Source: an uncultured Bacilli bacterium (GTDB taxonomy: Bacteria; Bacillota_I; Bacilli_A; RF39; UBA660). Taken from it: a stretch of DNA of 35,476 nt. Under the pieces are notes generated by a model. It was not told the DNA's origin, made no database searches, and worked only from the letters and a program-made list of their open reading frames with translations. Both the position numbers and the translations under genes were made by a program. The stretch lies in assembly GCA_947623925.1 (NCBI GenBank), contig CANQID010000002.1, positions 89,823 through 125,298 of the forward strand, given 5' to 3'. The first letter of the stretch is position 1; the number at the start of each line of letters is the position of its first letter. Shown here piece by piece: positions 1 through 8,614 of the stretch.

Positions 1-55
1 ATCTATGGGTATTTTAGATGGAATGGAGGAATCTAGCCAATTAACTTTATTTTAG
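1..55 (+). CDS. polC: 3' end of DNA polymerase III alpha subunit, PolC type (partial)
   Basis: Reading from base 2, the window opens inside a gene whose last residues are SMGILDGMEESSQLTLF followed by TAG at 53-55. A tail of the form LG-LDG-P-NQLSLF is typical of the Gram-positive replicative polymerase PolC, which copies the chromosome as part of the replisome. Only 17 residues are visible, so the call rests on that tail alone; DnaE-type subunits can end similarly. The gene lies to the left of the window. Confidence 0.6.
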   Translation, partial: SMGILDGMEESSQLTLF

Positions 56-99
56 TTTGTTGTATGTAGTACTATAATTTTTTACAAAAGGAGAAACAT

Positions 100-579
100 A
101 TGAGAAAAGAAAATGAAGAATTATTTAATGTGATGTATGATTCAATTGATATATTTGTACAATTAAAAAATAAAGGAGTTTTATTTCATAAATTTGAAAG
201 AAATACTGATAAAGTTATAATTTCCTTGTATTTAGCACTAGTGCATAATAATCATTTTATAAAAAGAATAATGCATATTAATAATTATAAATATGATATA
301 AAACTTAAAAAAAATAAAAATGATTTAACAATAGATGAGTATTATGCATATTTCGTAAAATATTTTTATAAATTTCTAGATTTGAATAATGTAACAATAT
401 ATACAACACCTAGTGAACTTATGGAAATACTTTTAAATACAGGTATAGTTGAAGATTTAAATATTAAATATAATTACGATAATGAAAGTTTAAAGAAACA
501 ATTTAAAAAAAGAAATAAATTAAACAAGGTTTTGAGTAAAACATTTAATCAATCAAAAATCGTCAGTAATCTTAAATAA
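100..579 (+). CDS. Hypothetical protein, 159 aa, unrecognised
   Basis: ATG at 100 follows a good ribosome-binding site (AAAGGAG, 85-95 region) and a possible -10 box TATAAT at 73-78. The product is soluble and basic, with a Lys/Asn-rich tail (KKQFKKRNKLNK near residues 130-143). It has no signal peptide or membrane segment and no motif that I recognise. A middle stretch (LYLALVHNNHFIKRIMHI) looks helical. It is followed by a terminator, so it is probably a single-gene unit between polC and the next pair. No function is offered. Confidence 0.7.
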   Translation: MRKENEELFNVMYDSIDIFVQLKNKGVLFHKFERNTDKVIISLYLALVHNNHFIKRIMHINNYKYDIKLKKNKNDLTIDEYYAYFVKYFYKFLDLNNVTIYTTPSELMEILLNTGIVEDLNIKYNYDNESLKKQFKKRNKLNKVLSKTFNQSKIVSNLK

Positions 580-619
580 CAATATGAAATTGAATATACT
601 TTTTCAATAAATTTGAGAT

Positions 620-650
620 AAATCTACAATAAAATGTAGATTTATTTTTT
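620..650 (+). terminator. Rho-independent terminator after the 159-aa gene
   Basis: A 9-bp stem AAATCTACA / TGTAGATTT (620-628 with 635-643) is followed by ATTTTTT. It lies between the stop of the first complete gene and the next start. Confidence 0.75.
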
Positions 651-682
651 AAGTTATGTTAAAATTGATATTAGGTGATATT

Positions 683-1222
683 ATGTTAGAAGATATAAGA
701 AAATCTTTAGATAACAATTTAAATTTAACAAGAGAAGTTAAAGCAAGATTGTTTGAATTAGTAGTAATATTTAATAACAAATTTCCAAAAATTGATTTAA
801 AAAACTTAGATAATCGCCTTAAAACATTAAAAATACAAAAAAGTGATAAATTTTTAAATAATGATATATCGATGTATGATTTTAAAAATAACATATTACA
901 TGTAAATACAAAAGAAATGGAAAAAGCATATGATGTAAGACATGTATTGATGTTTGAACTTATAAACATGATAGCCTCTACAAACTATTATATGGGTTTT
1001 GATACAGATGGAAGATTAGAAGCTTTGAATATAGGATATACAGAAATTTTAGCAAATTATTTAGTTGGAAACAATGGTGAAATACAAGTTTATCCAGAGG
1101 AAGCTATAATGGCTAATATGGTATCAACAATAGTTGGATCTGATAATATGTTTAATTCTTATATGAATAATGATTCGAGAATTTTACTTAATAAATTAGT
1201 AGAAGCGGGGGTAGAATTATAA
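683..1222 (+). CDS. Conserved-looking hypothetical protein resembling a degenerate zincin metallopeptidase
   Basis: The start is placed at ATG 683 (179 aa) because AGGTGAT lies just upstream; an in-frame ATG at 656 has no such site. Around residues 86-115 the layout resembles small zinc metallopeptidases of the HELxH...GxNEGxTE type: here FELIN stands where HExxH would be, and ALNIGYTEILANYL follows about 20 residues later. The glutamates remain but both zinc-binding histidines are absent, so any peptidase activity is doubtful. The C-terminal part (YPEEAIMANMVSTIVG) is the kind of helix that follows in such proteins. No signal peptide. It overlaps the next gene as TAATG, implying translational coupling. 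The family resemblance is my inference from the pattern; the function is unknown. Confidence 0.65.
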   Translation: MLEDIRKSLDNNLNLTREVKARLFELVVIFNNKFPKIDLKNLDNRLKTLKIQKSDKFLNNDISMYDFKNNILHVNTKEMEKAYDVRHVLMFELINMIASTNYYMGFDTDGRLEALNIGYTEILANYLVGNNGEIQVYPEEAIMANMVSTIVGSDNMFNSYMNNDSRILLNKLVEAGVEL

Positions 1223-1467
1223 TGGGATTTTATAGGGCAAATGCATTAGCAAATAAAAGATTAAATGAAAAAAGAAGAGGAAATAATGTAACAATTTCTT
1301 ATACAGATGTTACAACTGAGTTACTTTCAACTTTCCCAGATTTATATTTTAGAATGGTTGAACACTATGTTCCAACTAACGGTAAAGTAATCGATATAAA
1401 TGAAAATTTAGATGGATTAAAAGAATATGTAGAAAATAGAACAAATAAAAAAGTAAGACATAGATGA
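1222..1467 (+). CDS. Hypothetical protein, 81 aa, coupled to the preceding gene
   Basis: ATG overlaps the stop of the upstream gene (TAATG at 1220-1224), so the two are almost certainly co-translated. The protein is small, soluble and basic at both ends (NKRLNEKRRG near residues 11-20; NRTNKKVRHR at the C terminus). I recognise no motif. Its stop codon is built into the terminator stem that follows. It may be a partner of the 179-aa protein. Confidence 0.65.
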   Translation: MGFYRANALANKRLNEKRRGNNVTISYTDVTTELLSTFPDLYFRMVEHYVPTNGKVIDINENLDGLKEYVENRTNKKVRHR

Positions 1468-1484
1468 CCAAACGGTCATTTTTT
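1464..1484 (+). terminator. Terminator overlapping the stop codon
   Basis: ATGACC-AAAC-GGTCAT (1464-1479) followed by a T run to 1484. The TGA stop (1465-1467) lies in the 5' arm of the stem. Confidence 0.7.
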
Positions 1485-1527
1485 GTATAACAAAATATAA
1501 TAAAATCATAATAATAATGGTGATTTT

Positions 1528-2028
1528 ATGTATTATGCAAAATACTTCTTTATAACATCGGTACTTGGTTTTATAATAGAATCATTTGTATATGGTAACT
1601 TTGGTGGCAAAAGTGGTATATTATATGGACCTTGGACAGTAGTATACGGTTTTGGAACGATAATAATACTTTTAATAGATAAAATTTTATCTAAAAAAAT
1701 AGAAAATAAAATATTAAAGTTTTTTCTAATTTTTATAATATCTTCGTTTATTCTTACAATATTAGAATTAATAGGTGGAGTATTAATTGAAAAACTATTT
1801 AATGTTGTTTATTGGGATTATTCAGATTGTAAATTTAATATAGGAAAATATATTTGTTTAGAAATGTCTTTACTTTGGGGATTAGCATCTTTAGCAGTAA
1901 TATATTTATTTAAACCAATATGTGATAAAATATTAAAATATATTCCAACATTTTTAATTTATATATTGATTGTACTCATAATATGTGATTTTATATTAAC
2001 TATTTTAAATAAAATAGTTATAAAATAA
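1528..2028 (+). CDS. CmpB-like putative ABC-transporter membrane protein (PF06541 type)
   Basis: 166 residues with about five hydrophobic segments. Family signatures: GFIIES near residue 14, then GILYGPWTVVYGFG (about 30-43), a second acidic helix LTILELIGGVLIEK (about 76-89), VYWDYSDCKFNIGKYICLE (about 95-113) and SLLWGLAS. The pattern of G-E in helix 1, GxLYGPxxxxYG and WDYS-x-x-x-FN-x-G-x-x-C is typical of the 'putative ABC transporter permease' family, integral membrane proteins of unproven substrate. The start has GGTGAT six to eight bases upstream. There is no ATP-binding partner nearby, so a transport role cannot be supported from context. Confidence 0.8.
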   Translation: MYYAKYFFITSVLGFIIESFVYGNFGGKSGILYGPWTVVYGFGTIIILLIDKILSKKIENKILKFFLIFIISSFILTILELIGGVLIEKLFNVVYWDYSDCKFNIGKYICLEMSLLWGLASLAVIYLFKPICDKILKYIPTFLIYILIVLIICDFILTILNKIVIK

Positions 2029-2060
2029 AATATTATTAATAAATTAGTAATAAAATTATT

Positions 2061-2099
2061 AAGTAATTACATTATTTAATTGATTTTTATTACTTTTTT
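2061..2099 (+). terminator. Weak terminator candidate after the CmpB-like gene
   Basis: AAGTAAT (2061-2067) can pair with ATTACTT (2089-2095), followed by TTTT. The loop is long and A/T-rich, and it overlaps the next promoter. Confidence 0.35.
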
Positions 2100-2108
2100 C
2101 TTTATAAT
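2080..2108 (+). promoter_or_regulatory. Promoter for the first YfhO-family gene
   Basis: TTGATT (2080-2085), 17-base spacer, TATAAT (2103-2108), about 20 bases before the start codon. Confidence 0.6.
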
Positions 2109-2127
2109 ATCTTAAGAGGTGAGGGGA

Positions 2128-4629
2128 ATGTTGAAACGAGAATATAAAAATATATTAATATTATTTATAATTTTACTTTTAATTATAGTAATACCAACAG
2201 GTTTTAACTTATTTGGCTCAGATACAGATTGGTTAAATCAACATACAATATTCCCAGAATACTTTAGACAACTTTTTTATGATACAGGTAATTTAATACC
2301 TAATTTTTCATTAAACTATGGTGCAGGGCAAAATATGTTTAATTTTGCATACTATGGTTTATTAAATCCTATAATATTAATTTCATACTTTTTCCCATTT
2401 ATAAAAATGAATTATTATATTATAGGTGTAAATATAATAATATTATTTGTAACAACTTTATTATTTTATGTATGGCTTAGAAATAATAAATTTGAAAAAA
2501 AATTATCTTTAATTACTTCTATAATATTTATAACTGCGGGTCCAATTATATTTCAAATGCATAGACACATAATGTTTGTAAATTATATGCCATTTTTGAT
2601 GCTTGCTTTGATTGGTACAGATTCATATATAAATAAGAATAAAAAGATATTACTTATTATAAGTGTATTTTTAATGATAATGACTAGTTTTTATTATAGT
2701 GTAGGTGGTATACTTGTACTTATTTGTTACTTCATGTTTAAAAAAATAAAAGTAAGAAAAAAATTAAATATAAAAATATTTATAAAAGAAACTTTATTTT
2801 ATATTTTAAATATATTATTATCAGTACTTATGAGTTCAGTACTTTTGTTACCTGTTTTTCATACTATTTTACAAGTTAGAAATGAAAATAGTTATAATTT
2901 AATTAATTTACTACTTATAGATGTAGAACCAACTAAAATATTATATGGTGCATATTCCTTAGGATTAACTTGTATTGCTTTTATATCTATATTATGGTTT
3001 ATATATGTAAAGAAGAAAAATTATAGATTTTTAGGAATTACTTTGTTTTTATTATTTTTTATTCCAATTTTCACATGTTTACTAAATGGTGGTCTTTATT
3101 TTAGAGCAAAAGTATTTATTCCTTTTATACCACTTGTTTGTATGATGGTAGGTATATTTTTAAAAAACTTAACTGAAAATAAAATTAAAATAGAAAATTT
3201 TATATTATTTTTATTCATAGTAAATATATTTGTACTTGCAGGAAAGACTTATTCTGTTTTATATTATGTTGATTTTTTTGCATTAATAATAGTGTTTATC
3301 TTATTTAAAAAATTTCATAATAATAAAATAGTTTATATACCAGTTGTTTTATTAAGTTTATTTTCTGGATTTTATATGAATTTTACAGAAGATTATGTAA
3401 GTTTTAAACAATATGATGATATATTTAATATAGATTCAGAAAAGTTATTAAAAGATATTGATACAAATTATAGAGTTAATAATTTAATAAATTCAAATTA
3501 TACAGTAAATAAAATATATAATTCAAATTACTATACTACAAATATTTATTCATCTACTTATAATAATTATTATTACAAGTTTGTAAGAGACGAATTTAAT
3601 GTAAGTAATCCATATTATAATAGTTTTCTTTTAGGATCAACAAATAATGTTTTATTTGATGTTTATATGGCAAATAAATATGTAATAAGCGATAAAAATC
3701 CTGGAATTGGTTATGAGCTTGTAAATGAAGATAATGGTATACAATTATATCAAAATAAAGATGTTTTTCCAATTGGATTTGTAAATTCAAATTTAATGAG
3801 TGAACAATATTATGAAACATTAACTTACCCATATAATGTAGAAGCATTATTAAATAATACTATAGTATCAAAAGATGTTAAAAACGAGTATAAAACTAGT
3901 ATTGAAAAAGTAAATTTGAGATATACGAGTAAAAAACAAGGAATACAAATGCGTAAATCTACTAATAGATATACTATAACAGTAAAAGAAAGTGGAACTA
4001 TAGATATTGAATTAAATAAACCATTAAAAAATAAAATTTTAATAATAGATTTCGATGGTATAAAGCCAAATAGTTGTACACAAAAAGAAATATATATTAC
4101 AGTAAATGGAATTAAAAATAGTATGACTTGTGATACATGGATATATCCAAATAATAATAGTAAATTTCATTATGTAATATCTGAGGAAAATTTACAAAAT
4201 TTGACTGTAGAATTTAGTAAAGGAAATTTTGTTATAGAAAATCTAAATGTTTATACATTAGATTATGATAAAATAATAAAAAATTATGATAAATTTAATA
4301 TAACTAAAATTAAGGATAATACAATAGATGGAACAATAAATGTAACAAAAGATGGATATTTTAATTTAACAATTCCTTATGATGAAGGTTTTACAATATA
4401 TGTTGATGATAAAAAAACAGAATATGAATTAGTAAATAAAGCATTTATTGGATTTCCAATAAATGAAGGAGAACATAAAATCAAAATAGTTTATAATACA
4501 CCATTATTAAGGGAAGGAAAAATATTAACACTTATAGGTATAGTTATATTTTTTGGTATAATAGGAAAAGAAGTAGAATTTAAGAATCTATTTAAGAAAT
4601 TTAACAATCCTTTTAAGAAAGTGAAGTGA
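2128..4629 (+). CDS. YfhO-family multi-spanning membrane protein
   Basis: The start is set at ATG 2128 (833 aa) after AGAGGTGAGGGG; the in-frame GTG at 2119 is part of that ribosome-binding site. The N-terminal ~430 residues form about 12 hydrophobic helices. The early periplasmic-type loop has SDTDWLNQH and SLNYGAGQNMFNFAYY, the layout of YfhO proteins (D-D/Q loop, then GxG-NMF). The C-terminal ~400 residues are extracellular and beta-rich, ending in a YfhO-type module (GYFNLTIPYDEGFTIYVDDK, then EGEHKIKIVY) and a final helix. YfhO proteins are GT-C-like enzymes that, in Bacillus, Listeria and Staphylococcus, take part in glycosylating lipoteichoic acid from a lipid-linked sugar; here that is inference by family. 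A second YfhO gene lies at the other end of the window. The acceptor is unknown. Confidence 0.85.
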   Translation: MLKREYKNILILFIILLLIIVIPTGFNLFGSDTDWLNQHTIFPEYFRQLFYDTGNLIPNFSLNYGAGQNMFNFAYYGLLNPIILISYFFPFIKMNYYIIGVNIIILFVTTLLFYVWLRNNKFEKKLSLITSIIFITAGPIIFQMHRHIMFVNYMPFLMLALIGTDSYINKNKKILLIISVFLMIMTSFYYSVGGILVLICYFMFKKIKVRKKLNIKIFIKETLFYILNILLSVLMSSVLLLPVFHTILQVRNENSYNLINLLLIDVEPTKILYGAYSLGLTCIAFISILWFIYVKKKNYRFLGITLFLLFFIPIFTCLLNGGLYFRAKVFIPFIPLVCMMVGIFLKNLTENKIKIENFILFLFIVNIFVLAGKTYSVLYYVDFFALIIVFILFKKFHNNKIVYIPVVLLSLFSGFYMNFTEDYVSFKQYDDIFNIDSEKLLKDIDTNYRVNNLINSNYTVNKIYNSNYYTTNIYSSTYNNYYYKFVRDEFNVSNPYYNSFLLGSTNNVLFDVYMANKYVISDKNPGIGYELVNEDNGIQLYQNKDVFPIGFVNSNLMSEQYYETLTYPYNVEALLNNTIVSKDVKNEYKTSIEKVNLRYTSKKQGIQMRKSTNRYTITVKESGTIDIELNKPLKNKILIIDFDGIKPNSCTQKEIYITVNGIKNSMTCDTWIYPNNNSKFHYVISEENLQNLTVEFSKGNFVIENLNVYTLDYDKIIKNYDKFNITKIKDNTIDGTINVTKDGYFNLTIPYDEGFTIYVDDKKTEYELVNKAFIGFPINEGEHKIKIVYNTPLLREGKILTLIGIVIFFGIIGKEVEFKNLFKKFNNPFKKVK

Positions 4630-4633
4630 TAAT

Positions 4634-4909
4634 GTGGCAAAGTATTGTTCTGATTGTACATATTTTAATCCAAATGATAAAAAAGCACCGGGATATTGTA
4701 AATGCTCCAAAATAGGTAAAAATGTTTTTGGAAATCAATCAAGATGTGAAAAATTTTCAGAAGCTTATGCAAGAGGATGGTATGAAAAAGAAAAACTATA
4801 TGATGATGCAATAGAAACTCAAAAAAAGGGAAGTGACTCTAACATACCGTTTATTTTTGGAATACTATTATTTGTTTTTGCTCTCATTATTTTCTTTTTC
4901 TTTACTTAA
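4634..4909 (+). CDS. Small Cys-rich membrane-anchored protein, unrecognised
   Basis: GTG start at 4634 with AAGTGAT overlapping the YfhO stop region; only four bases separate the genes, so they are likely co-transcribed. The 91-residue product has a Cys-rich head (C5, C8, C22, C24, C38: CxxC-x13-CxC-x13-C) that could bind zinc or an iron-sulfur cluster. A charged linker follows, then a C-terminal hydrophobic helix (about residues 71-90, IPFIFGILLFVFALIIFFFF) with almost no residues after it, suggesting a tail-anchored topology with the Cys head in the cytoplasm. I do not recognise the family. Confidence 0.7.
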   Translation: MAKYCSDCTYFNPNDKKAPGYCKCSKIGKNVFGNQSRCEKFSEAYARGWYEKEKLYDDAIETQKKGSDSNIPFIFGILLFVFALIIFFFFT

Positions 4910-4912
4910 ACC

Positions 4913-4940
4913 TTGAAATAAAACTAGTTTATGATATAAT
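4913..4940 (+). promoter_or_regulatory. Promoter for the pheST T-box operon
   Basis: TTGAAA (4913-4918), 16-base spacer, consensus TATAAT (4935-4940). Transcription would start near 4947, just before the leader's first helix. Confidence 0.7.
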
Positions 4941-4946
4941 ACTTAA

Positions 4947-5163
4947 TAGTTAAAAGTTATGACGAAAAAGTAGTAATAAAATAAGTTATTTAAAGAGAGC
5001 TAGTGTAGGTGTAAATCTAGTAATAACATTTTATGAATTCATTTTCTGAACTTTATAATGCAAAGTTATAACGGTAACGCGTTTTAGTTAATGAGGTAGT
5101 ATAATCTACGAATTAAGGTGGTACCACGTAATCACGTCCTTATAATAGGATGTGATTTTTTTA
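4947..5163 (+). ncRNA. T-box leader (tRNA-Phe sensing) of pheST
   Basis: The conserved T-box sequence AATTAAGGTGGTACCACG is at 5111-5128, preceded by GGTAACGCG (about 5072-5080). It is followed by a terminator stem AATCACGTCCT / AGGATGTGATT (5130-5140 with 5147-5157) and a T run. T-box leaders sense the charging of the matching tRNA: uncharged tRNA pairs its acceptor end with the T-box and favours the antiterminator. Two TTC (Phe) triplets, at 5038-5040 and 5044-5046, lie where the specifier codon should be; the one followed by TGAAC is my preferred specifier, but I cannot fold the stem exactly. The downstream gene, pheS, agrees with Phe specificity. Confidence 0.92.
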
Positions 5164-5176
5164 ATAGGAGGATATT

Positions 5177-6214
5177 ATGAATAATGAAGAAATATTAAAA
5201 GAATTAGAAGAAAAAATTAAGAAAGTTACAAATCTAAATGAATTAAATGATGTAAAAATAGAGTATTTGAGTAAGAAAGGTATTATTAGTTCTCTAACTA
5301 GTAAATTATCTTCTTTGCCTGTTGAAGAAAAGAAAAGTTTTGGTGCGAAATTAAATGAATTAAAAGATAAAGCATCAACTATGATAGAAGAAAAAAGAAG
5401 TGAAATAGAAACAAAATTATTAAATGAAAAATTAAATAACGAAAGTATTGATATAACACTCCCATCAACAAAAATAGCTTCAGGTGTTCCTAATATACTA
5501 GAAAAAATAGTAGAAGAAGTAGAAGATTTATTAATGTCTATGGGATATGATGTAGTAGATGGACCTGAGATAGAAGAAGATAAGTTTAACTTTGAACTTT
5601 TGAATATACCAAAAGGGCACCCAGCTCGCGATGCACAAGATACATTTTACATAAAAGATGAGGAAATATTACTTCGTAGTCAAACTTCACCTGTACAAGC
5701 TCGTACTATGCTTGAAGGAAAAGGAGAAGTTCCAATAAGAATGATTTGCCCTGGAAAAACATATAGAAGAGATGATGATGACGCAACACATTCACATCAA
5801 TTCATGCAAATAGAAGGACTACTTGTAGATAAAAATGTAAGTTTATCAGATTTAAAAGGAACTTTTGATTTAATAGCTAAAAGATTATTTGGTGATGATT
5901 GTAAAACAAGATTTAGACCAAGTTATTATCAATTTACAGAGCCATCAGTAGAAACAGACATAAGTTGCTTTAATTGTCATGGACAAGGTTGTAATATTTG
6001 TAAAAACACAGGTTGGATTACAGTTGCAGGAGCAGGTATAGTTCACCCTAATGTATTAAGAAATTGTGGATATGACCCTAATGTTTGGACAGGTTTTGCT
6101 TTTGGTTTTGGCGCTGAAAGACTTGCAATGTTGAAATATGGAATAAATGATATAAGAACATTTTATTCAACAGATTTAAGAGAAGTAAAAACATTTGATA
6201 GGAAGGACATGTAA
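5177..6214 (+). CDS. pheS: Phenylalanyl-tRNA synthetase alpha subunit
   Basis: 345 residues, normal length. It charges tRNA-Phe as an alpha2-beta2 enzyme with the next gene's product. An N-terminal coiled coil (about residues 1-90) that binds tRNA is followed by the class II catalytic core: motif 2 MICPGKTYRRDDDDATHSHQ (about 189-208) and motif 3 GFGAERLAMLKYGINDIR (about 312-329). The Cys-rich insert CFNCHGQGCNICKNTGW is usual in bacterial PheS. The start ATG 5177 follows AGGAGG. Regulated by the T-box leader directly upstream. It ends one base before the pheT start. Confidence 0.97.
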   Translation: MNNEEILKELEEKIKKVTNLNELNDVKIEYLSKKGIISSLTSKLSSLPVEEKKSFGAKLNELKDKASTMIEEKRSEIETKLLNEKLNNESIDITLPSTKIASGVPNILEKIVEEVEDLLMSMGYDVVDGPEIEEDKFNFELLNIPKGHPARDAQDTFYIKDEEILLRSQTSPVQARTMLEGKGEVPIRMICPGKTYRRDDDDATHSHQFMQIEGLLVDKNVSLSDLKGTFDLIAKRLFGDDCKTRFRPSYYQFTEPSVETDISCFNCHGQGCNICKNTGWITVAGAGIVHPNVLRNCGYDPNVWTGFAFGFGAERLAMLKYGINDIRTFYSTDLREVKTFDRKDM

Positions 6215-6215
6215 T

Positions 6216-8588
6216 ATGATTAGTTTAGATTGGGTTAAAGATTATATAGATTTAGAAAATGAAGATTTAAAAGAATTAGCTGTAAAAGTAACACAAGCAG
6301 GAGTTAATGTAGAAAAAGTAATAACTAATCATATAGATAATTTAGTTATAGGAAAAGTTATTGAATGTTATGCTCATCCTGATAGTGACCATCTTCATAT
6401 ATGTAAAGTAGATGTTGGAAATGAAACTTTACAAATTGTTTGCGGTGCTCCTAATGTTAGAGAAGGTATAAAGGTTATAGTTGCGCTTCCGGGTGCAGTT
6501 TTACCGGGAGATTTTGAAATTAAAAAAGGAAAAATTCGCGGTGAAGAATCTAATGGAATGATATGTGCTTTATTTGAACTTGGTTTAGAAGAAAAAACAG
6601 AAGAAAATTATAACAAAGGTATACACGAATTAGGAAATGATGCAATAGTTGGCTCTAATCCTTTTGAATATTTAGGTTTAGAAGATACTTTATATGAATT
6701 AGATGTGCATAAACATCGTAACAATGATTGTTATTATCATATTGGTTTTGCTTATGAAATTGCTTCCATATTAAATAAAAAAGTAACACTTCCTTCTACA
6801 TCATCAAATAGTATTGGTGATGACATTAAAAATCATTTTGAGTTATCAGTAGAAACAAATAAATGTCCATACTATTTAGCTAAAATGGTTACAGATGTTA
6901 AAGTAAAAGAATCTCCAGAATTTATTAAAAGAAGATTATCTTCTGCAGGTATGCGTTCTATTAATAATGTAGTAGATATATCAAATTATGTAATGTTAGA
7001 ATTTGGCCAACCTTTACATTTTTTTGACAAAGACAAATTAGGTAATAAGATAGTTGTAAGAGATGCTAAAGAAAATGAAGAAATTGTAACTTTAGATGGA
7101 AAAAATAGAATTTTAAAATCAAGTGATATTGTTATTACTGATGGAGTAAAACCTGTTTGTATAGCTGGTGTTATGGGTGGAGAAAATACAGAAGTAGACG
7201 AAAATACAAAAACAATTTTAATAGAAAGTGCGATATTTGACGCTACTAGTATAAGGTATACTGCAAATAATTTAAATTTAAAAAGCGAAGCTTCAATTCG
7301 TTATGGTAAAGGTTTAAATTATGAATATACAGATCTAGCTATTAATAGAGCTTGTCATTTGTTAGAAAAATATGCAGATGCTAAAGTACTTTCAGGTATT
7401 GTAAAACATGATAAAGTTGATAAAACTCCTAAAAAGGTTTCATTTACAAATAAAGATATAAATTCTATATTAGGTATTGAAATAAGTTTAGAAGATGTAA
7501 AAAAAGAACTTGAAAGATTAGATTTTGATTATAAAGTAAATAATGGTGTTTTTGAGGTTACTATACCTAATAGAAGACTTGACATTGACCCTAATGTAAA
7601 TGATATTGCAGAGGAAATAGGTAGATTATATGGATATCATAATTTAGTATCTACTTTACCTATTGCAAGTATTAAAAAGGGTGAATATAAAGGTGATGTA
7701 AAATATAGGAAAATGATTTCTAGAAGGCTTAGAAGTTTAGGTATAAACGAATCTAAAACTTATACTTTAGTATCACCTGAGATGTCTAAGTTATTTAAAT
7801 ATGATAATAAAGGTAATGTAGTTTTACCAAATCCAATGAGTGTAGATAAATCTATTGTAAGAACTACTATATTACCATCTTTATTAAATGTTTATGAGTA
7901 TAACAAAGCAAGAAAAGTAAAAGATGTTTTAATATATGAAATAAGTAAAACTTATGATTCTACATTTACCGAAGAAACTAAAATAGCTATTTTAATGAAA
8001 GGAAATTATATAACTAATAGTTGGCAAAATAATAGTGTTAAAGTTGATTTTTATTTAGTCAAAGGCATAGTTGAAAATATACTTGATTATCTTGGACTTA
8101 AAAATAGATATACATTTGAAAAAGATACTATACCTGATTTACATCCAGGTATTTGCGCAAATATTATTCTTGATAAAGAAAAAGTAGGAATAATTGGTAG
8201 AGTTCACCCATCTTTAAAAAAAGATGAAATTTATGTATGTGAGTTATCACTTACTAAACTTATTAAAACTGTAAAACCAATTAAGTATAAACAAGCATCA
8301 AGATATCCAGAAATTGTTAAAGATTTAGCTTTTATAGTAGATGAAAATGTAACTTCACAACAATTAGTTAATCAAATTAAAAAATCTGGTGGAAGGCTTT
8401 TAACAGATATTGATGTTTTTGATGTATATGTTGGTGAAAATATAGAAAAAGGTAAAAAATCTATTGCTTATTCTTTGACTTTTAGTGATTCATCTCGTAC
8501 ACTTAATGATTTAGAAGTAACAGAAATATTTAATAAAATAATAGATGAAGTACAAGAAAAATGCAATGCAAAAATAAGAGATAATTAA
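6216..8588 (+). CDS. pheT: Phenylalanyl-tRNA synthetase beta subunit
   Basis: Start placed at ATG 6216 (790 aa, MISLDWVKDY) after AGGAAGGA; an in-frame ATG at 6195 lies inside pheS. Domain order fits a full-length PheT: N-terminal segment, EMAP-type tRNA-binding domain (about 40-155, with HPDSDHLHICKVD and GAPNVREG), B3/B4 editing domain (MRSINNVVDISNYVMLEFGQ near 250), B5 domain (about 405-480), catalytic-like core, and a C-terminal FDX-ACB anticodon-binding domain (about 700-790, RYPEIVKDLAFIVDE). The beta subunit carries tRNA recognition and editing of Tyr-tRNA-Phe. Operon partner of pheS. Confidence 0.97.
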   Translation: MISLDWVKDYIDLENEDLKELAVKVTQAGVNVEKVITNHIDNLVIGKVIECYAHPDSDHLHICKVDVGNETLQIVCGAPNVREGIKVIVALPGAVLPGDFEIKKGKIRGEESNGMICALFELGLEEKTEENYNKGIHELGNDAIVGSNPFEYLGLEDTLYELDVHKHRNNDCYYHIGFAYEIASILNKKVTLPSTSSNSIGDDIKNHFELSVETNKCPYYLAKMVTDVKVKESPEFIKRRLSSAGMRSINNVVDISNYVMLEFGQPLHFFDKDKLGNKIVVRDAKENEEIVTLDGKNRILKSSDIVITDGVKPVCIAGVMGGENTEVDENTKTILIESAIFDATSIRYTANNLNLKSEASIRYGKGLNYEYTDLAINRACHLLEKYADAKVLSGIVKHDKVDKTPKKVSFTNKDINSILGIEISLEDVKKELERLDFDYKVNNGVFEVTIPNRRLDIDPNVNDIAEEIGRLYGYHNLVSTLPIASIKKGEYKGDVKYRKMISRRLRSLGINESKTYTLVSPEMSKLFKYDNKGNVVLPNPMSVDKSIVRTTILPSLLNVYEYNKARKVKDVLIYEISKTYDSTFTEETKIAILMKGNYITNSWQNNSVKVDFYLVKGIVENILDYLGLKNRYTFEKDTIPDLHPGICANIILDKEKVGIIGRVHPSLKKDEIYVCELSLTKLIKTVKPIKYKQASRYPEIVKDLAFIVDENVTSQQLVNQIKKSGGRLLTDIDVFDVYVGENIEKGKKSIAYSLTFSDSSRTLNDLEVTEIFNKIIDEVQEKCNAKIRDN

Positions 8589-8604
8589 TTTTATTTCTTT
8601 TTTT
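8576..8604 (+). terminator. Terminator of the pheST operon
   Basis: AAGAGATAA / TTATTTCTT (8576-8584 with 8591-8599, one G-T pair) followed by TTTTT. The stem begins inside the last pheT codons. Confidence 0.6.
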
Positions 8605-8614
8605 GTTACTTTTT

